In this document: piece after piece, positions 35,187 to 42,897 of the stretch
Numbering within the stretch: position 1 is the first letter of the stretch
Layout of the letters: each line of letters begins with the position of its first letter
Made by a program: the position numbers and the translations under genes
The notes under the pieces: model-generated
Told to the model about the DNA's origin: nothing
The model's input: the letters and a program-made list of their open reading frames with translations, nothing else
The model's database searches: none
Assembly (NCBI GenBank): GCA_039930985.1
Contig: JBDTSV010000172.1
Coordinates: forward strand, 1 to 64,000
Direction of reading: 5' to 3'
Length of the DNA stretch: 64,000 nucleotides
From: CADEED01 sp039930985
GTDB lineage: Bacteria; Pseudomonadota; Gammaproteobacteria; Steroidobacterales; Steroidobacteraceae

Positions 35187-36421
35187 TTTTTGGCGTACGC
35201 GATGCGCCAGACGCGACCTTTCTGCGAGTCAGACACATACAGCGAACCGTCTGGTCCGACCGCGAGGCCCACGGGCCGGTACCGCGCATCATCCGGGCTG
35301 TTGTCTTTCATTTCACCGGCGAAGCCATCGGCAAACACTTCGTATTTTCCGGTCGGCTTGCCATCTTTCATGGGCTGGAATACCACCTTGTATCCGGCCT
35401 GCGGCTCGGGGGCACGGTTCCAGCTGCCGTGGAACGCAATGAAGGCGCCGTCCTGGTATTTCGCCGGGAAGCTTTTACCCGAATAGAACAGCAGGTCGTT
35501 TGGCGCCCAGTGCGCGGGGAAAGCGACCAGCGGGGTGGCGTACTTTCCTGCCTCGGGCTCTTTCTTCGCGTCGCCGCCGTATTCCGGCGCGACCACCCGA
35601 TGGCCGAGCTTGGTGTCGAAGAAGGTATACGGCCAGCCATAATTGCCGCCGTCGACGATCTGGTGGAATTCCTCCGCCTGGCGCGTGGCGTTGTCTTCCG
35701 CGTTGTAGAGCGCGGGGAACAGCGTATCGATCGAATCGCGACCATGGATCACGGCAAACAATGCGTTCTGCGCGGTGTTCCATTCAATGGCCACCGCGTT
35801 GCGCATGCCGGTCGCGAAACGCCGGCCGCTGGCGGGAGTCTGGTTCAGCCTGGTTCCGTCGAACACCCACACGCCGCCGTACTTCTCGAGAATCGGGCAG
35901 GGATTCTTGCCGCGCGAACCTTCCTCGCGATCCTTTTGCTGACAGGAATTGGAAGGCGCACCCACATTTATATAGAGAGTGCCCTTTCCATCGAGAGCAA
36001 AAGTTTTATCCGCGTGCTGACGTTCTTTGGGAAACTCCGACACCACGGTTTCGCGCGCACCCTTGGGTACGAGTTCGCCCGTCTTGAGCGGGTAGCGATA
36101 CACGCCGACGTCGTCGGACACGTACAGCCAGTTCCTGAAGATTCGCACCTCGGTGCCGCTGACATCGCCGAAGGGCGTCACGACATCGGCCTTGCCGTCA
36201 CCATTGGTGTCACGCAACGCGGAGAGTCCCTTGCGGCTGGCAAGATAGATGTCGCCATTGGCGGCCACGTCGAGGTGCCGGGCGGCGCCCTGACCTTCGT
36301 GCACCACCACCGCGGAAAAGCCCGCTGGCAGCGTGAGTCCGTCATTGTCGGCGGCCATCGCCGGAGCAACCGACGCGGCCAGCGAGATACTAACTACTCG
36401 AGCGAGATACGAAGTGCGCAT
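35183..36421 (-). CDS. PQQ-dependent sugar dehydrogenase (soluble glucose/sorbosone dehydrogenase type)
   Basis: About 412 aa from the ATG at 36,421; an in-frame start 201 bp upstream lacks a signal. Signal peptide ends near AMA-AD. Beta-propeller of the GDH/sorbosone dehydrogenase family: 'GDIYLASRKGLSALRDTNGDGKAD', 'FATGMRNAVAIEWN', 'QIVDGGNYGWPYTF', 'AFIAFHGSWNR', 'YRPVGLAVGPDGSLYVSDSQKGRVWRI'. It oxidises a sugar or polyol in the periplasm and passes electrons to the cytochrome c encoded next. No PQQ synthesis genes are in the window. Confidence 0.88.
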   Translation of the reverse strand: MRTSYLARVVSISLAASVAPAMAADNDGLTLPAGFSAVVVHEGQGAARHLDVAANGDIYLASRKGLSALRDTNGDGKADVVTPFGDVSGTEVRIFRNWLYVSDDVGVYRYPLKTGELVPKGARETVVSEFPKERQHADKTFALDGKGTLYINVGAPSNSCQQKDREEGSRGKNPCPILEKYGGVWVFDGTRLNQTPASGRRFATGMRNAVAIEWNTAQNALFAVIHGRDSIDTLFPALYNAEDNATRQAEEFHQIVDGGNYGWPYTFFDTKLGHRVVAPEYGGDAKKEPEAGKYATPLVAFPAHWAPNDLLFYSGKSFPAKYQDGAFIAFHGSWNRAPEPQAGYKVVFQPMKDGKPTGKYEVFADGFAGEMKDNSPDDARYRPVGLAVGPDGSLYVSDSQKGRVWRIAYAKK

Positions 36422-36866
36422 GTTCGTCAGTTCCTTGCGTTCAAGATATTGGCCCGGGCCAAAGCAGTCGACGAAAGTCGAATGCGCGAATCGATTCCTT
36501 TCACTCGGGCGGCCGAATAGTGCGGGCGAAATCGAGGCAACGCAACGGCCAGCGGGCAACCCGGCGCCGCGCACGGAATGTCGGACTTTTCCTGCCGCGC
36601 AGGCGGTTAGCACGGCCCGCATGATCGCGCCAGTGGCACCCGGGGACGACGCGAAATAACCGTCGCTCAGTGTGATCGGGCCCGTCGTTGGTGGTACAAA
36701 CCCCGGCGATCCGCCCGATGGAATTTGCCCGGTCGAGACCTAGCAAGAATTTTGCGTGTCACATTTTTCGATGTCGTGACTTAAGGGTCGTAGGACTCGC
36801 CAAGCCGCGGGCAACCATGCACTATGCGCACCCTCGAACCCTCGGGCGAATCGTGACGGTCAGCGC
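36422..36866. other. Divergent intergenic region, no gene seen
   Basis: 445 bp between the sugar dehydrogenase (minus) and the O-methyltransferase (plus). It should contain both promoters. Around 36,758-36,780 there is an imperfect GTCAC...GTGAC hairpin. No consensus promoter or convincing small gene was found. Confidence 0.45.
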
Positions 36867-37487
36867 ATGCATCTAGTCGATCCGGTCATCGAACGCGTGC
36901 TCGCGGACTTCGAGCGCCGCGCAGACGAAGAACAACGCCGAACCGCGGCTCCCGGCTCCGCCGGCACGAACCTCGACGATCTGCTGTTGTCGGTGGGGCG
37001 TGAAGCCGGCATGCTTCTCTATCTACTCGCCACGGGCGCGCAGTCGCGGCGCATCCTCGAGTTGGGCACCTCGTATGGGTACTCCACCGTGTGGCTGGCC
37101 GCCGCCGCGCGCACCACCGGCGGCAAGGTCACCTCGCTCGAGCTCAAGGAATTCAAGATCGAACACGCGCGCCAGGCCCTGACTCGCGCCGGCCTCTCGA
37201 CGCGCGTGGAATTCCACGCCGGTGACTGCCTCGACACGCTGAAGACGCTGCCGGGTCCGTTCGACTTTGTGCTGCTCGACGTGTGGAAGGACCTCTATCT
37301 TCCCTGCCTCGAGCTGGTCCATCCCAAGCTCAGCGTCGGCGGCATCATCGCGGCCGACAACATGCTGCTTCCCGAATACGTGCGCCCGCAGGCGGAAGCC
37401 TATCGGGCACAGGTCCGCAAGCTCGGGGACATGGATTCCGTACTGCTCGACGTCGGTAACGGCATCGAGATCAGCCGGAAACGCTGA
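36867..37487 (+). CDS. O-methyltransferase family 3-like SAM enzyme
   Basis: 206 aa, cytoplasmic. Class I methyltransferase with motif I 'RILELGTSYGYSTVWLAAAA', acidic loop 'VTSLELKEFKIEHAR', 'DFVLLDVWKDLYLPCLELVHPKLSVGGIIAADNML' with the metal/catalytic region typical of catechol- or caffeoyl-CoA-type O-methyltransferases. Substrate unknown. Convergent with the Nramp-like gene (12-bp gap). Confidence 0.85.
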   Translation: MHLVDPVIERVLADFERRADEEQRRTAAPGSAGTNLDDLLLSVGREAGMLLYLLATGAQSRRILELGTSYGYSTVWLAAAARTTGGKVTSLELKEFKIEHARQALTRAGLSTRVEFHAGDCLDTLKTLPGPFDFVLLDVWKDLYLPCLELVHPKLSVGGIIAADNMLLPEYVRPQAEAYRAQVRKLGDMDSVLLDVGNGIEISRKR

Positions 37488-37499
37488 GCGCCCGCCCTG

Positions 37500-38963
37500 C
37501 TAGATGAACGAACGTGCGACCAGCGTGACGAAAAATCCATAGAACAGCGCCATGCCGACGAGCGCGGCGCGGCGCCAGAACGGTGGGCGCAGCGCCACCG
37601 GCAACACGCGCGTATTGAGATACAGCAGATGCAGCGAGGCGATCACGAAAATCGCGCCGGCGATATTGGCGCCGATCTGCAGCAGCATCACGGGCGCCGC
37701 GAGCTTGAGCGCGATGATTCCCCAGATCACCACCACGGCCAGCACGGCGTAGTACACCGCCCGCACGTCGCCGCCGCGCCACGCGCGGACCCGCGCGCTG
37801 CCGGTCCACAGGATGTCGGTGATCGAGCGGGTCATTCCCTCGACGCAGTCGAGCTGCGTCTTGAAGAGGATCCACGCACCGAGCACCGCCACGACCACGC
37901 CCAGCCACGGACCGGCGGCGGCACCGATCGATTGCGCCAATACGGCGCTGATCGCCAGGCCCTTGATGTCGGTGCCGGGCGCGACGAAGGTGACGTACAG
38001 CAGTGCTGGCAGCATCATGCCTAGCAAGGCGCCGACGAAGAAGATGCCCCATTGGTCGACGCGCACGATGCGCCACCAGCCGCGCCAGCGCGCCTGGTTC
38101 GCGGCGTCGGCTTCGAACATGAATCCGGTGACGGCGAGCCGCACCTTTTCACCGCCGACGGCACCGGCGATGTGCCCGACGCGACTGCCCATGCCATAGC
38201 CCTTGTCGCGCGCCCAGTTCGACAGCGTCAGGTTGAGTACGCCGCCGCCGCCGGAGTATCCGACCAGCGCGCCGAGCAGCAGGATGTCCAGATTGTCGGG
38301 CAGGAAATTGAAGGCCCCAAGCGCGGTATCGAAGCCGGCGAAGCCCGCCAGCGCCGAAAACCAGGTAACCGTCGGCACATAAATGATCCCGAGCACCAGG
38401 AAGCTGCCGAGGATGCAGACCACCAGCGCCCAGTTGAGCAGCTCGAGCGTGCGCGCGATGCGCCTGCCGAGCAGTAGCACGCCGACACAGACGAGAAACG
38501 TGGCGATACCGACCAGGTAGATAGTGAGCGAATCGTTGACCGGCGTGGCCAACCGACCGGCGAACAGAAAGAAGACTGCCCCGGCCGCGGTCGCCGCCCA
38601 CGCCGGCCAGCCGATCTGCAGGAAATAGAGCACCGCGTAGAACCAGGCCCAGAAGGTCTTGCCCGGCCGCGTGCGCATGAATCCCGTGACCACCGGTTCG
38701 CCGGTGGCCACCGTGTAGCGCATGAGTTCGGTGTTGAAGACGGTCTGGAAGAACACCGCGACCAGCGTGACCCAGAGCAGCGACAACCCATGCTTGACGA
38801 AGGTGGCCGGGCCTAACAGGAACTCGCCGCTGCCGATCGATACACCGAGCACGATGATGCCGGGGCCGCAGACGCCTATCCACGACAGGCCGCGCGGCCT
38901 GGGTGGCTCGGGCAAGTCCGCCTTTTCCCACGGAGCCAGTTCGTTGCGGTTCTTGTTCTGCAT
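37500..38963 (-). CDS. Nramp-superfamily transporter lacking canonical metal-binding motifs
   Basis: About 487 aa from the ATG at 38,963 (MQNKNRNELAP); the longer open frame upstream overlaps the ABC gene antisense and is not credible. About 11-12 transmembrane segments with the LeuT/APC-type pseudo-repeat. TM1 reads GPGIIVLGVSIGSGEF where Mn/Fe Nramps have DPGN; TM6 reads GALVGYSGGGG where they have an MPH-like motif. The Asp, Asn, Met and His metal ligands are therefore missing. It belongs to a divergent Nramp-related clade; substrate unknown. Divergent from the ABC gene across only 36 bp. Confidence 0.82.
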   Translation of the reverse strand: MQNKNRNELAPWEKADLPEPPRPRGLSWIGVCGPGIIVLGVSIGSGEFLLGPATFVKHGLSLLWVTLVAVFFQTVFNTELMRYTVATGEPVVTGFMRTRPGKTFWAWFYAVLYFLQIGWPAWAATAAGAVFFLFAGRLATPVNDSLTIYLVGIATFLVCVGVLLLGRRIARTLELLNWALVVCILGSFLVLGIIYVPTVTWFSALAGFAGFDTALGAFNFLPDNLDILLLGALVGYSGGGGVLNLTLSNWARDKGYGMGSRVGHIAGAVGGEKVRLAVTGFMFEADAANQARWRGWWRIVRVDQWGIFFVGALLGMMLPALLYVTFVAPGTDIKGLAISAVLAQSIGAAAGPWLGVVVAVLGAWILFKTQLDCVEGMTRSITDILWTGSARVRAWRGGDVRAVYYAVLAVVVIWGIIALKLAAPVMLLQIGANIAGAIFVIASLHLLYLNTRVLPVALRPPFWRRAALVGMALFYGFFVTLVARSFI

Positions 38964-38999
38964 GCACCCCTCCGACGCCAGAGCATACACTCTCGCCCC

Positions 39000-39743
39000 A
39001 TGATCGAATTTCAGCAGCTCACCCGCACCTACGGCGATTTCACCGCCGTTCAACCGCTCTCTCTCGACGTACAGCGCGGCGAAGTGTTCGGCTTCCTGGG
39101 GCCGAACGGCGCCGGCAAGACCACCACCATTCGCATGATGATGGGCATTCTCGTGCCGAGCGGTGGCCGCGCACTGATCAGCGGCCTCGACTGCCATGCG
39201 CAGCGCGCCGAGGTACAGCGCCACGTCGGCTACCTACCGGACAATCCGATCTACTACGACTTCCTGCGCGGGCGGGAGATCCTGCAATTCGTGGCCGAGA
39301 TGCACGGCATGGAACGAAAGGAGGCCGGCGAGCGCGCGCTGCGCATGCTCGCGGAGTTCGGACTCGAAGAAGTGGTGCACGAGTTCGCCGTCAACTATTC
39401 AATGGGCATGAAGAAGAAGCTCGGGCTCGCCTGCGCTCTGATCCACGATCCGGAAGTGTTGATTCTCGACGAGCCCATCAACGGCCTGGATCCGCGCGCG
39501 GCACGTGACGTGCAGGAGCGCCTGAAGCAGGCCGCCGCCGCCGGCAAGACAATATTCATGTCCACGCATCTGCTCGACATGGCGGAAAAGGTGTGCACGC
39601 GCGTCGGCATCATCCATCGCGGCGAACTGGTGGCCACCGGTACGCTCGCGGAGCTGCGCGAGCGCGTCGATCAGAATGCCTCGCTCGAAGAAGTGTTCCT
39701 CAAGGTCACCGACGAAAACGCCGGGCAGGCCCCGGTTCTGTGA
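39000..39743 (+). CDS. ABC transporter ATP-binding protein (ABC-2 type)
   Basis: 247 aa. Walker A GPNGAGKTTTIR (~35-46), Q-loop 'GYLPDNPIYYDFLRGREILQF', a modified signature NYSMGMKKKLGLA instead of LSGGQ, Walker B VLILDEPINGLDPRA and switch His in 'IFMSTHLLD'. It powers the permease encoded next; the two overlap by 4 bp (GTGA). Confidence 0.93.
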   Translation: MIEFQQLTRTYGDFTAVQPLSLDVQRGEVFGFLGPNGAGKTTTIRMMMGILVPSGGRALISGLDCHAQRAEVQRHVGYLPDNPIYYDFLRGREILQFVAEMHGMERKEAGERALRMLAEFGLEEVVHEFAVNYSMGMKKKLGLACALIHDPEVLILDEPINGLDPRAARDVQERLKQAAAAGKTIFMSTHLLDMAEKVCTRVGIIHRGELVATGTLAELRERVDQNASLEEVFLKVTDENAGQAPVL

Positions 39744-42046
39744 GCGCTGCAATGCGTGCCGGCGCCGCGCCGCTGCTGCGCAGTACCTGGCTGCTGATTC
39801 GCCTGCGCCTGAGGCGGCTCGGCAATCAGCTCACCGCCGCGTCCCGGACCAAGAAGCCCACGGGCGACCAGACGCGCACCGGCAACGCCGGCAAGAAGAG
39901 CAGCAAGATCGTGCTGTATCTCGCCTGGCCACTCATGTTGTTTGTCTTCGGCACGATCTCGGTGATGTCAGTCATCAATCTGCACGAAGCGCTCGACACC
40001 ACGGACACATTCTGGCTCACGGTGGAATTCAGCCCGGCGCTCATCGTTGGCGTCGCCTTCCTGGTGCTGCTGCTGTGGACCTCTTCGCTGCTGATCACCG
40101 TAGGTTCCGGGGAGCTCGCCAAGGCCGACTGGGACCTGGAGTGGCTCATCACGCTGCCGATCCGTTCCGACACCTTGCTGTGGGCGCGCATCTTCGAGCG
40201 CAGCGTGGTGAATCCGTCCGGCGTGCTGGCGCTGCTGACGGTATGCACGGTCATCGCCTGGTTCTCGGGATTTCGCTGGATGGCTCCGTTGGTGGGCGCG
40301 TTGGCTGCGTGGCCGCTGCTGCTGCTCGCGGCGCTGGCACGCACGCTGATCGACACCGGCCTGCGGCTGGTCATGCGCCCCGGTCAGCTGCGCAATCTGC
40401 ACGCCGTCATTTCAGTACTGTCGATCATCGTCATGTACCTGTCGTTTTCGTTCGGCATGAAGGGCAAGGCGTACTTCATGCTGAAGGTCGCCGGTTCGAT
40501 GCCGGACTGGCTCGCGTATACCCCCATGGGGCTCACGGTGCGGGCCATCAACGAACGCACTTTCGCCGACGCGGCGATCCTCTCGATCGAACTACTCGCG
40601 CAGGTGGGCATCATCATGTGGCTTGGTGTGCGGTTGCTGCGCCACCAGCTGCGCCACGGCGTGGTGGCCGGTGGCGCCCGCGAAGCCGCGCGCGAACCGC
40701 GGCAGGCGATCGCGCCGCAGGCGTATTCCCGGAGCGCAATTCCGCTCAGCCCCGTGCAGCGGCGTGAACTCACGCTGCTGTCGCGCGACCGCAATTTTCT
40801 CGTGCAGAGCCTGGTCCTGCCGCTGCTCATCGTCGGTGGCCAGCTGCTGCTCGGCTCGTCGGGAGTCGCCACCACGATGTGGCGCGATCCGAATGTGCTG
40901 GCCTCGGTAGCCTTCGGCCTGGCCGCCTATTCACTCAGCATGTCGGCATTCCAGACGTTGAACACCGAAGGGCACGCCCTGTGGCTGCTGTACACGTTTC
41001 CGCGTTCCATCGAAGACGTACTCAAGGACAAGGCGAAACTCTGGGGCGTCATCACGCTCGCCTATCCACTGGTGCTGTTCGGCATCGGCGCCGTGATTGC
41101 GCCAACGATCGGCTGGAAATTCGTGGGCGCGATGCTGGTCGCCATCCTCGGCATCCCCATCTACGCGTTCATCGCGGTGGCGCTCGGCGTATTCGGCAGC
41201 AACCCGCTCGAGCAACAACAGAATCAGAAGGTAAAGCCCGCCTACGTGTATCTCTACATGTCGCTGGCCGCGCTCTACGTGTATGCCATCGTCGCACCCA
41301 ATCCTGGACAGCGGCTCATCTTCCTGGTGCTGACGCTGCTGCTGGCCTTCGCGCTCTGGCAGAAGGCCCGGGATCAGCTCGGCTACCTGCTCGACCCGGA
41401 CGCCTCACCACCACCGCGCGTCTCGACCTCCGACGGATTGATCGCGGTCATGGTGTTTTTCGTCGCGCAGGCGGTGGCCGCCGCGGTGATCATCGGCCGC
41501 GGACGTGTCACCGGCGGTGCGGTGCTCATCGCCTTCTCGATCGCCGGCGCGGTCACCTACGCGCTCATGCGCTCGGTCTACGCGAAGGCGAACACGACGG
41601 GTGTGCCGCGTGTGCTCGGCGACAGCAACCGTCCCATGCTGGGCGTCGGCGGCGGCCTGGTCGCCGCCGCGATTGCGCTGATCTATCTGTTTGCACTCGA
41701 CGCGACCGCAATGCTGGAGAGCGCCAAACGGGACGGCAGCTCGTACGCGTCGCTCGGCCTGTGGATGGTGCCGTTGGCCGTGATCGCCGCGCCCATCTTC
41801 GAAGAATTCATTTTCCGTGGACTGATCTTCGGCGGCCTGCGCCGCAGTTTTGGCGTTTGGCCGGCGGTTCTCGCCAGTGCCGCGGTGTTTGCCATCGTGC
41901 ATCCGGTCTTCTCCATCGTGCCGGTGTTCGCCATGGGCGTGTGCGCCGCGCTGGTATACGAACGCACTCGCAGCCTGCTCGCACCGATGCTGGTACACGC
42001 GGTGTACAACGCCACCGTGATCGCCGCGCAGTCGTTTCTTTTCTGA
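39740..42046 (+). CDS. ABC-2 permease fused to CPBP/CAAX-type intramembrane protease
   Basis: 768 aa if it starts at GTG 39,740 (overlapping the ABC stop); ATG 39,752 is an alternative. Residues ~1-530 are an ABC-2 exporter-type permease with two clusters of hydrophobic segments. Residues ~540-768 form a CPBP (CAAX protease and bacteriocin-processing) domain with all three metal motifs: EEFIFRG (688-694), FAIVH in the next helix and a C-terminal HAVYN. One chain could therefore export a substrate and cut it in the membrane. NatB-type exporters and peptide-maturation systems are the nearest functional analogies; no substrate gene is evident beside it. Confidence 0.85.
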   Translation: MSAAMRAGAAPLLRSTWLLIRLRLRRLGNQLTAASRTKKPTGDQTRTGNAGKKSSKIVLYLAWPLMLFVFGTISVMSVINLHEALDTTDTFWLTVEFSPALIVGVAFLVLLLWTSSLLITVGSGELAKADWDLEWLITLPIRSDTLLWARIFERSVVNPSGVLALLTVCTVIAWFSGFRWMAPLVGALAAWPLLLLAALARTLIDTGLRLVMRPGQLRNLHAVISVLSIIVMYLSFSFGMKGKAYFMLKVAGSMPDWLAYTPMGLTVRAINERTFADAAILSIELLAQVGIIMWLGVRLLRHQLRHGVVAGGAREAAREPRQAIAPQAYSRSAIPLSPVQRRELTLLSRDRNFLVQSLVLPLLIVGGQLLLGSSGVATTMWRDPNVLASVAFGLAAYSLSMSAFQTLNTEGHALWLLYTFPRSIEDVLKDKAKLWGVITLAYPLVLFGIGAVIAPTIGWKFVGAMLVAILGIPIYAFIAVALGVFGSNPLEQQQNQKVKPAYVYLYMSLAALYVYAIVAPNPGQRLIFLVLTLLLAFALWQKARDQLGYLLDPDASPPPRVSTSDGLIAVMVFFVAQAVAAAVIIGRGRVTGGAVLIAFSIAGAVTYALMRSVYAKANTTGVPRVLGDSNRPMLGVGGGLVAAAIALIYLFALDATAMLESAKRDGSSYASLGLWMVPLAVIAAPIFEEFIFRGLIFGGLRRSFGVWPAVLASAAVFAIVHPVFSIVPVFAMGVCAALVYERTRSLLAPMLVHAVYNATVIAAQSFLF

Positions 42047-42231
42047 GCATTGCCCATATTCGTGTCGGCATTTGTCCGACGTCTTCGGACCCCGACCCGC
42101 AAGTGATTGTTTCTAGTTAGACCGACGCGCGGTGTCGCGGATCGCCGTCGCCCGCTGATCCGATTGTCGGGTCACGGCGACCCGCCCATCCCGCTATTGC
42201 CCATGCACGCGTTGCGTTGCTGGATTTAGGG

Positions 42232-42248
42232 TTGGCACGTGGATTGCA
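42232..42248 (+). promoter_or_regulatory. Sigma-54 promoter of the EF-hand gene
   Basis: TTGGCACG (42,232-42,239) and TTGCA (42,244-42,248) match the -24/-12 consensus, with exactly 10 bases between the GG and GC dinucleotides. It lies 82 bp upstream of the EF-hand ATG. Transcription should start near 42,259. It predicts dependence on RpoN and an enhancer-binding activator; no activator gene is in the window. Confidence 0.75.
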
Positions 42249-42264
42249 AACTCTCCAGCGTGGC

Positions 42265-42292
42265 GCGACGCCGAAAACCCTTCGGGCGTCGC
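42265..42292 (+). other. Hairpin in the 5' leader of the EF-hand mRNA
   Basis: Perfect 8-bp stem GCGACGCC/GGCGTCGC (42,265-42,272 with 42,285-42,292) and a 12-nt loop. It would start about 6 nt after the predicted sigma-54 start site and end 26 nt before the ribosome site AAGGAG (42,319-42,324). It may stabilise the message. Confidence 0.5.
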
Positions 42293-42329
42293 CGCCGCTC
42301 AACTCTTCCATCGAGCTCAAGGAGACATC

Positions 42330-42692
42330 ATGAAGACATCGAAGACACTGATTGCGCTGAGCGCCGCGGCGCTGCTGCCGCTCGGCATGGCGGTGGCCGC
42401 CGAAGGCCAGTACGCCAAGGACAAGGCGGGCACCATGGAGCCCAGCTTCGACAAGCTCGACACCAATCGCGACGGAAAGATTTCCCAGGCGGAAGCGAGT
42501 GCGGACACGAATCTCGTGTTCTCGAGCGCGGACGCCAATGGCGACGGTTATGTCGACAAGAGCGAATGGAAGAACCGCCAGAAGGGTTCGACCAGCCCGG
42601 CACCACAGTCATTGCCTGATCCGTCCACCGATCCGGTAGCACCGCAGTCGAGTGAGCCTGCGCCTGCCGATACCGAAACTCCGCGGCAATAA
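42330..42692 (+). CDS. Small exported EF-hand calcium-binding protein
   Basis: 120 aa. Signal peptide ends near AVA-AE. Two EF-hand loops: DTNRDGKISQAE and DANGDGYVDKSE (residues ~44-55 and ~68-79), each with Asp/Asn at positions 1, 3 and 5 and an acidic residue at 12. A Pro/Ser-rich acidic tail (about 35 residues) follows. Strong ribosome site AAGGAG five bases before the ATG. It is flanked by a sigma-54 promoter and a strong terminator, so it is a single-gene unit. Periplasmic calcium sensing or buffering is inferred. Confidence 0.88.
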   Translation: MKTSKTLIALSAAALLPLGMAVAAEGQYAKDKAGTMEPSFDKLDTNRDGKISQAEASADTNLVFSSADANGDGYVDKSEWKNRQKGSTSPAPQSLPDPSTDPVAPQSSEPAPADTETPRQ

Positions 42693-42712
42693 TCGACCGC
42701 CGGAGTGATCGA

Positions 42713-42750
42713 ATCCGCGCGACTCCCGAACGGGTCGCGCGGATTTTTTT
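42713..42750 (+). terminator. Rho-independent terminator of the EF-hand gene
   Basis: Perfect 11-bp stem (42,713-42,723 with 42,734-42,744), 10-nt loop, then seven T residues (42,744-42,750). It lies 20 bp past the EF-hand stop codon. Confidence 0.92.
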
Positions 42751-42895
42751 GGCAACCGGCCAGGGTCTATCTATCGCGCACAACGTGATCAAGAGTCACG
42801 GCAGCGCGCTGGATTTCGTCACCGAGATCGGCAAAGGCACGACGTTCTACGTGCGCCTGCCGTTGTCCGCCGAGGAAGGCGAAGCCGCGCGCCGG
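42749..42895 (+). pseudogene. C-terminal fragment of a histidine kinase (HATPase G2 box)
   Basis: The reading 'ATGQGLSIAHNVIKSHGSALDFVTEIGKGTTFYVRLPL' is the end of a HATPase_c domain: the G2 box, its helix, and the GKGTTF.VRLP strand. Everything N-terminal (HisKA, N box, G1 box) is missing; the sequence directly upstream is the EF-hand terminator. There is no start codon with a ribosome site. The frame then runs open by chance into the antisense of rhlE. It is a gene remnant left by deletion or recombination. Confidence 0.75.
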
Positions 42896-42897
42896 AT

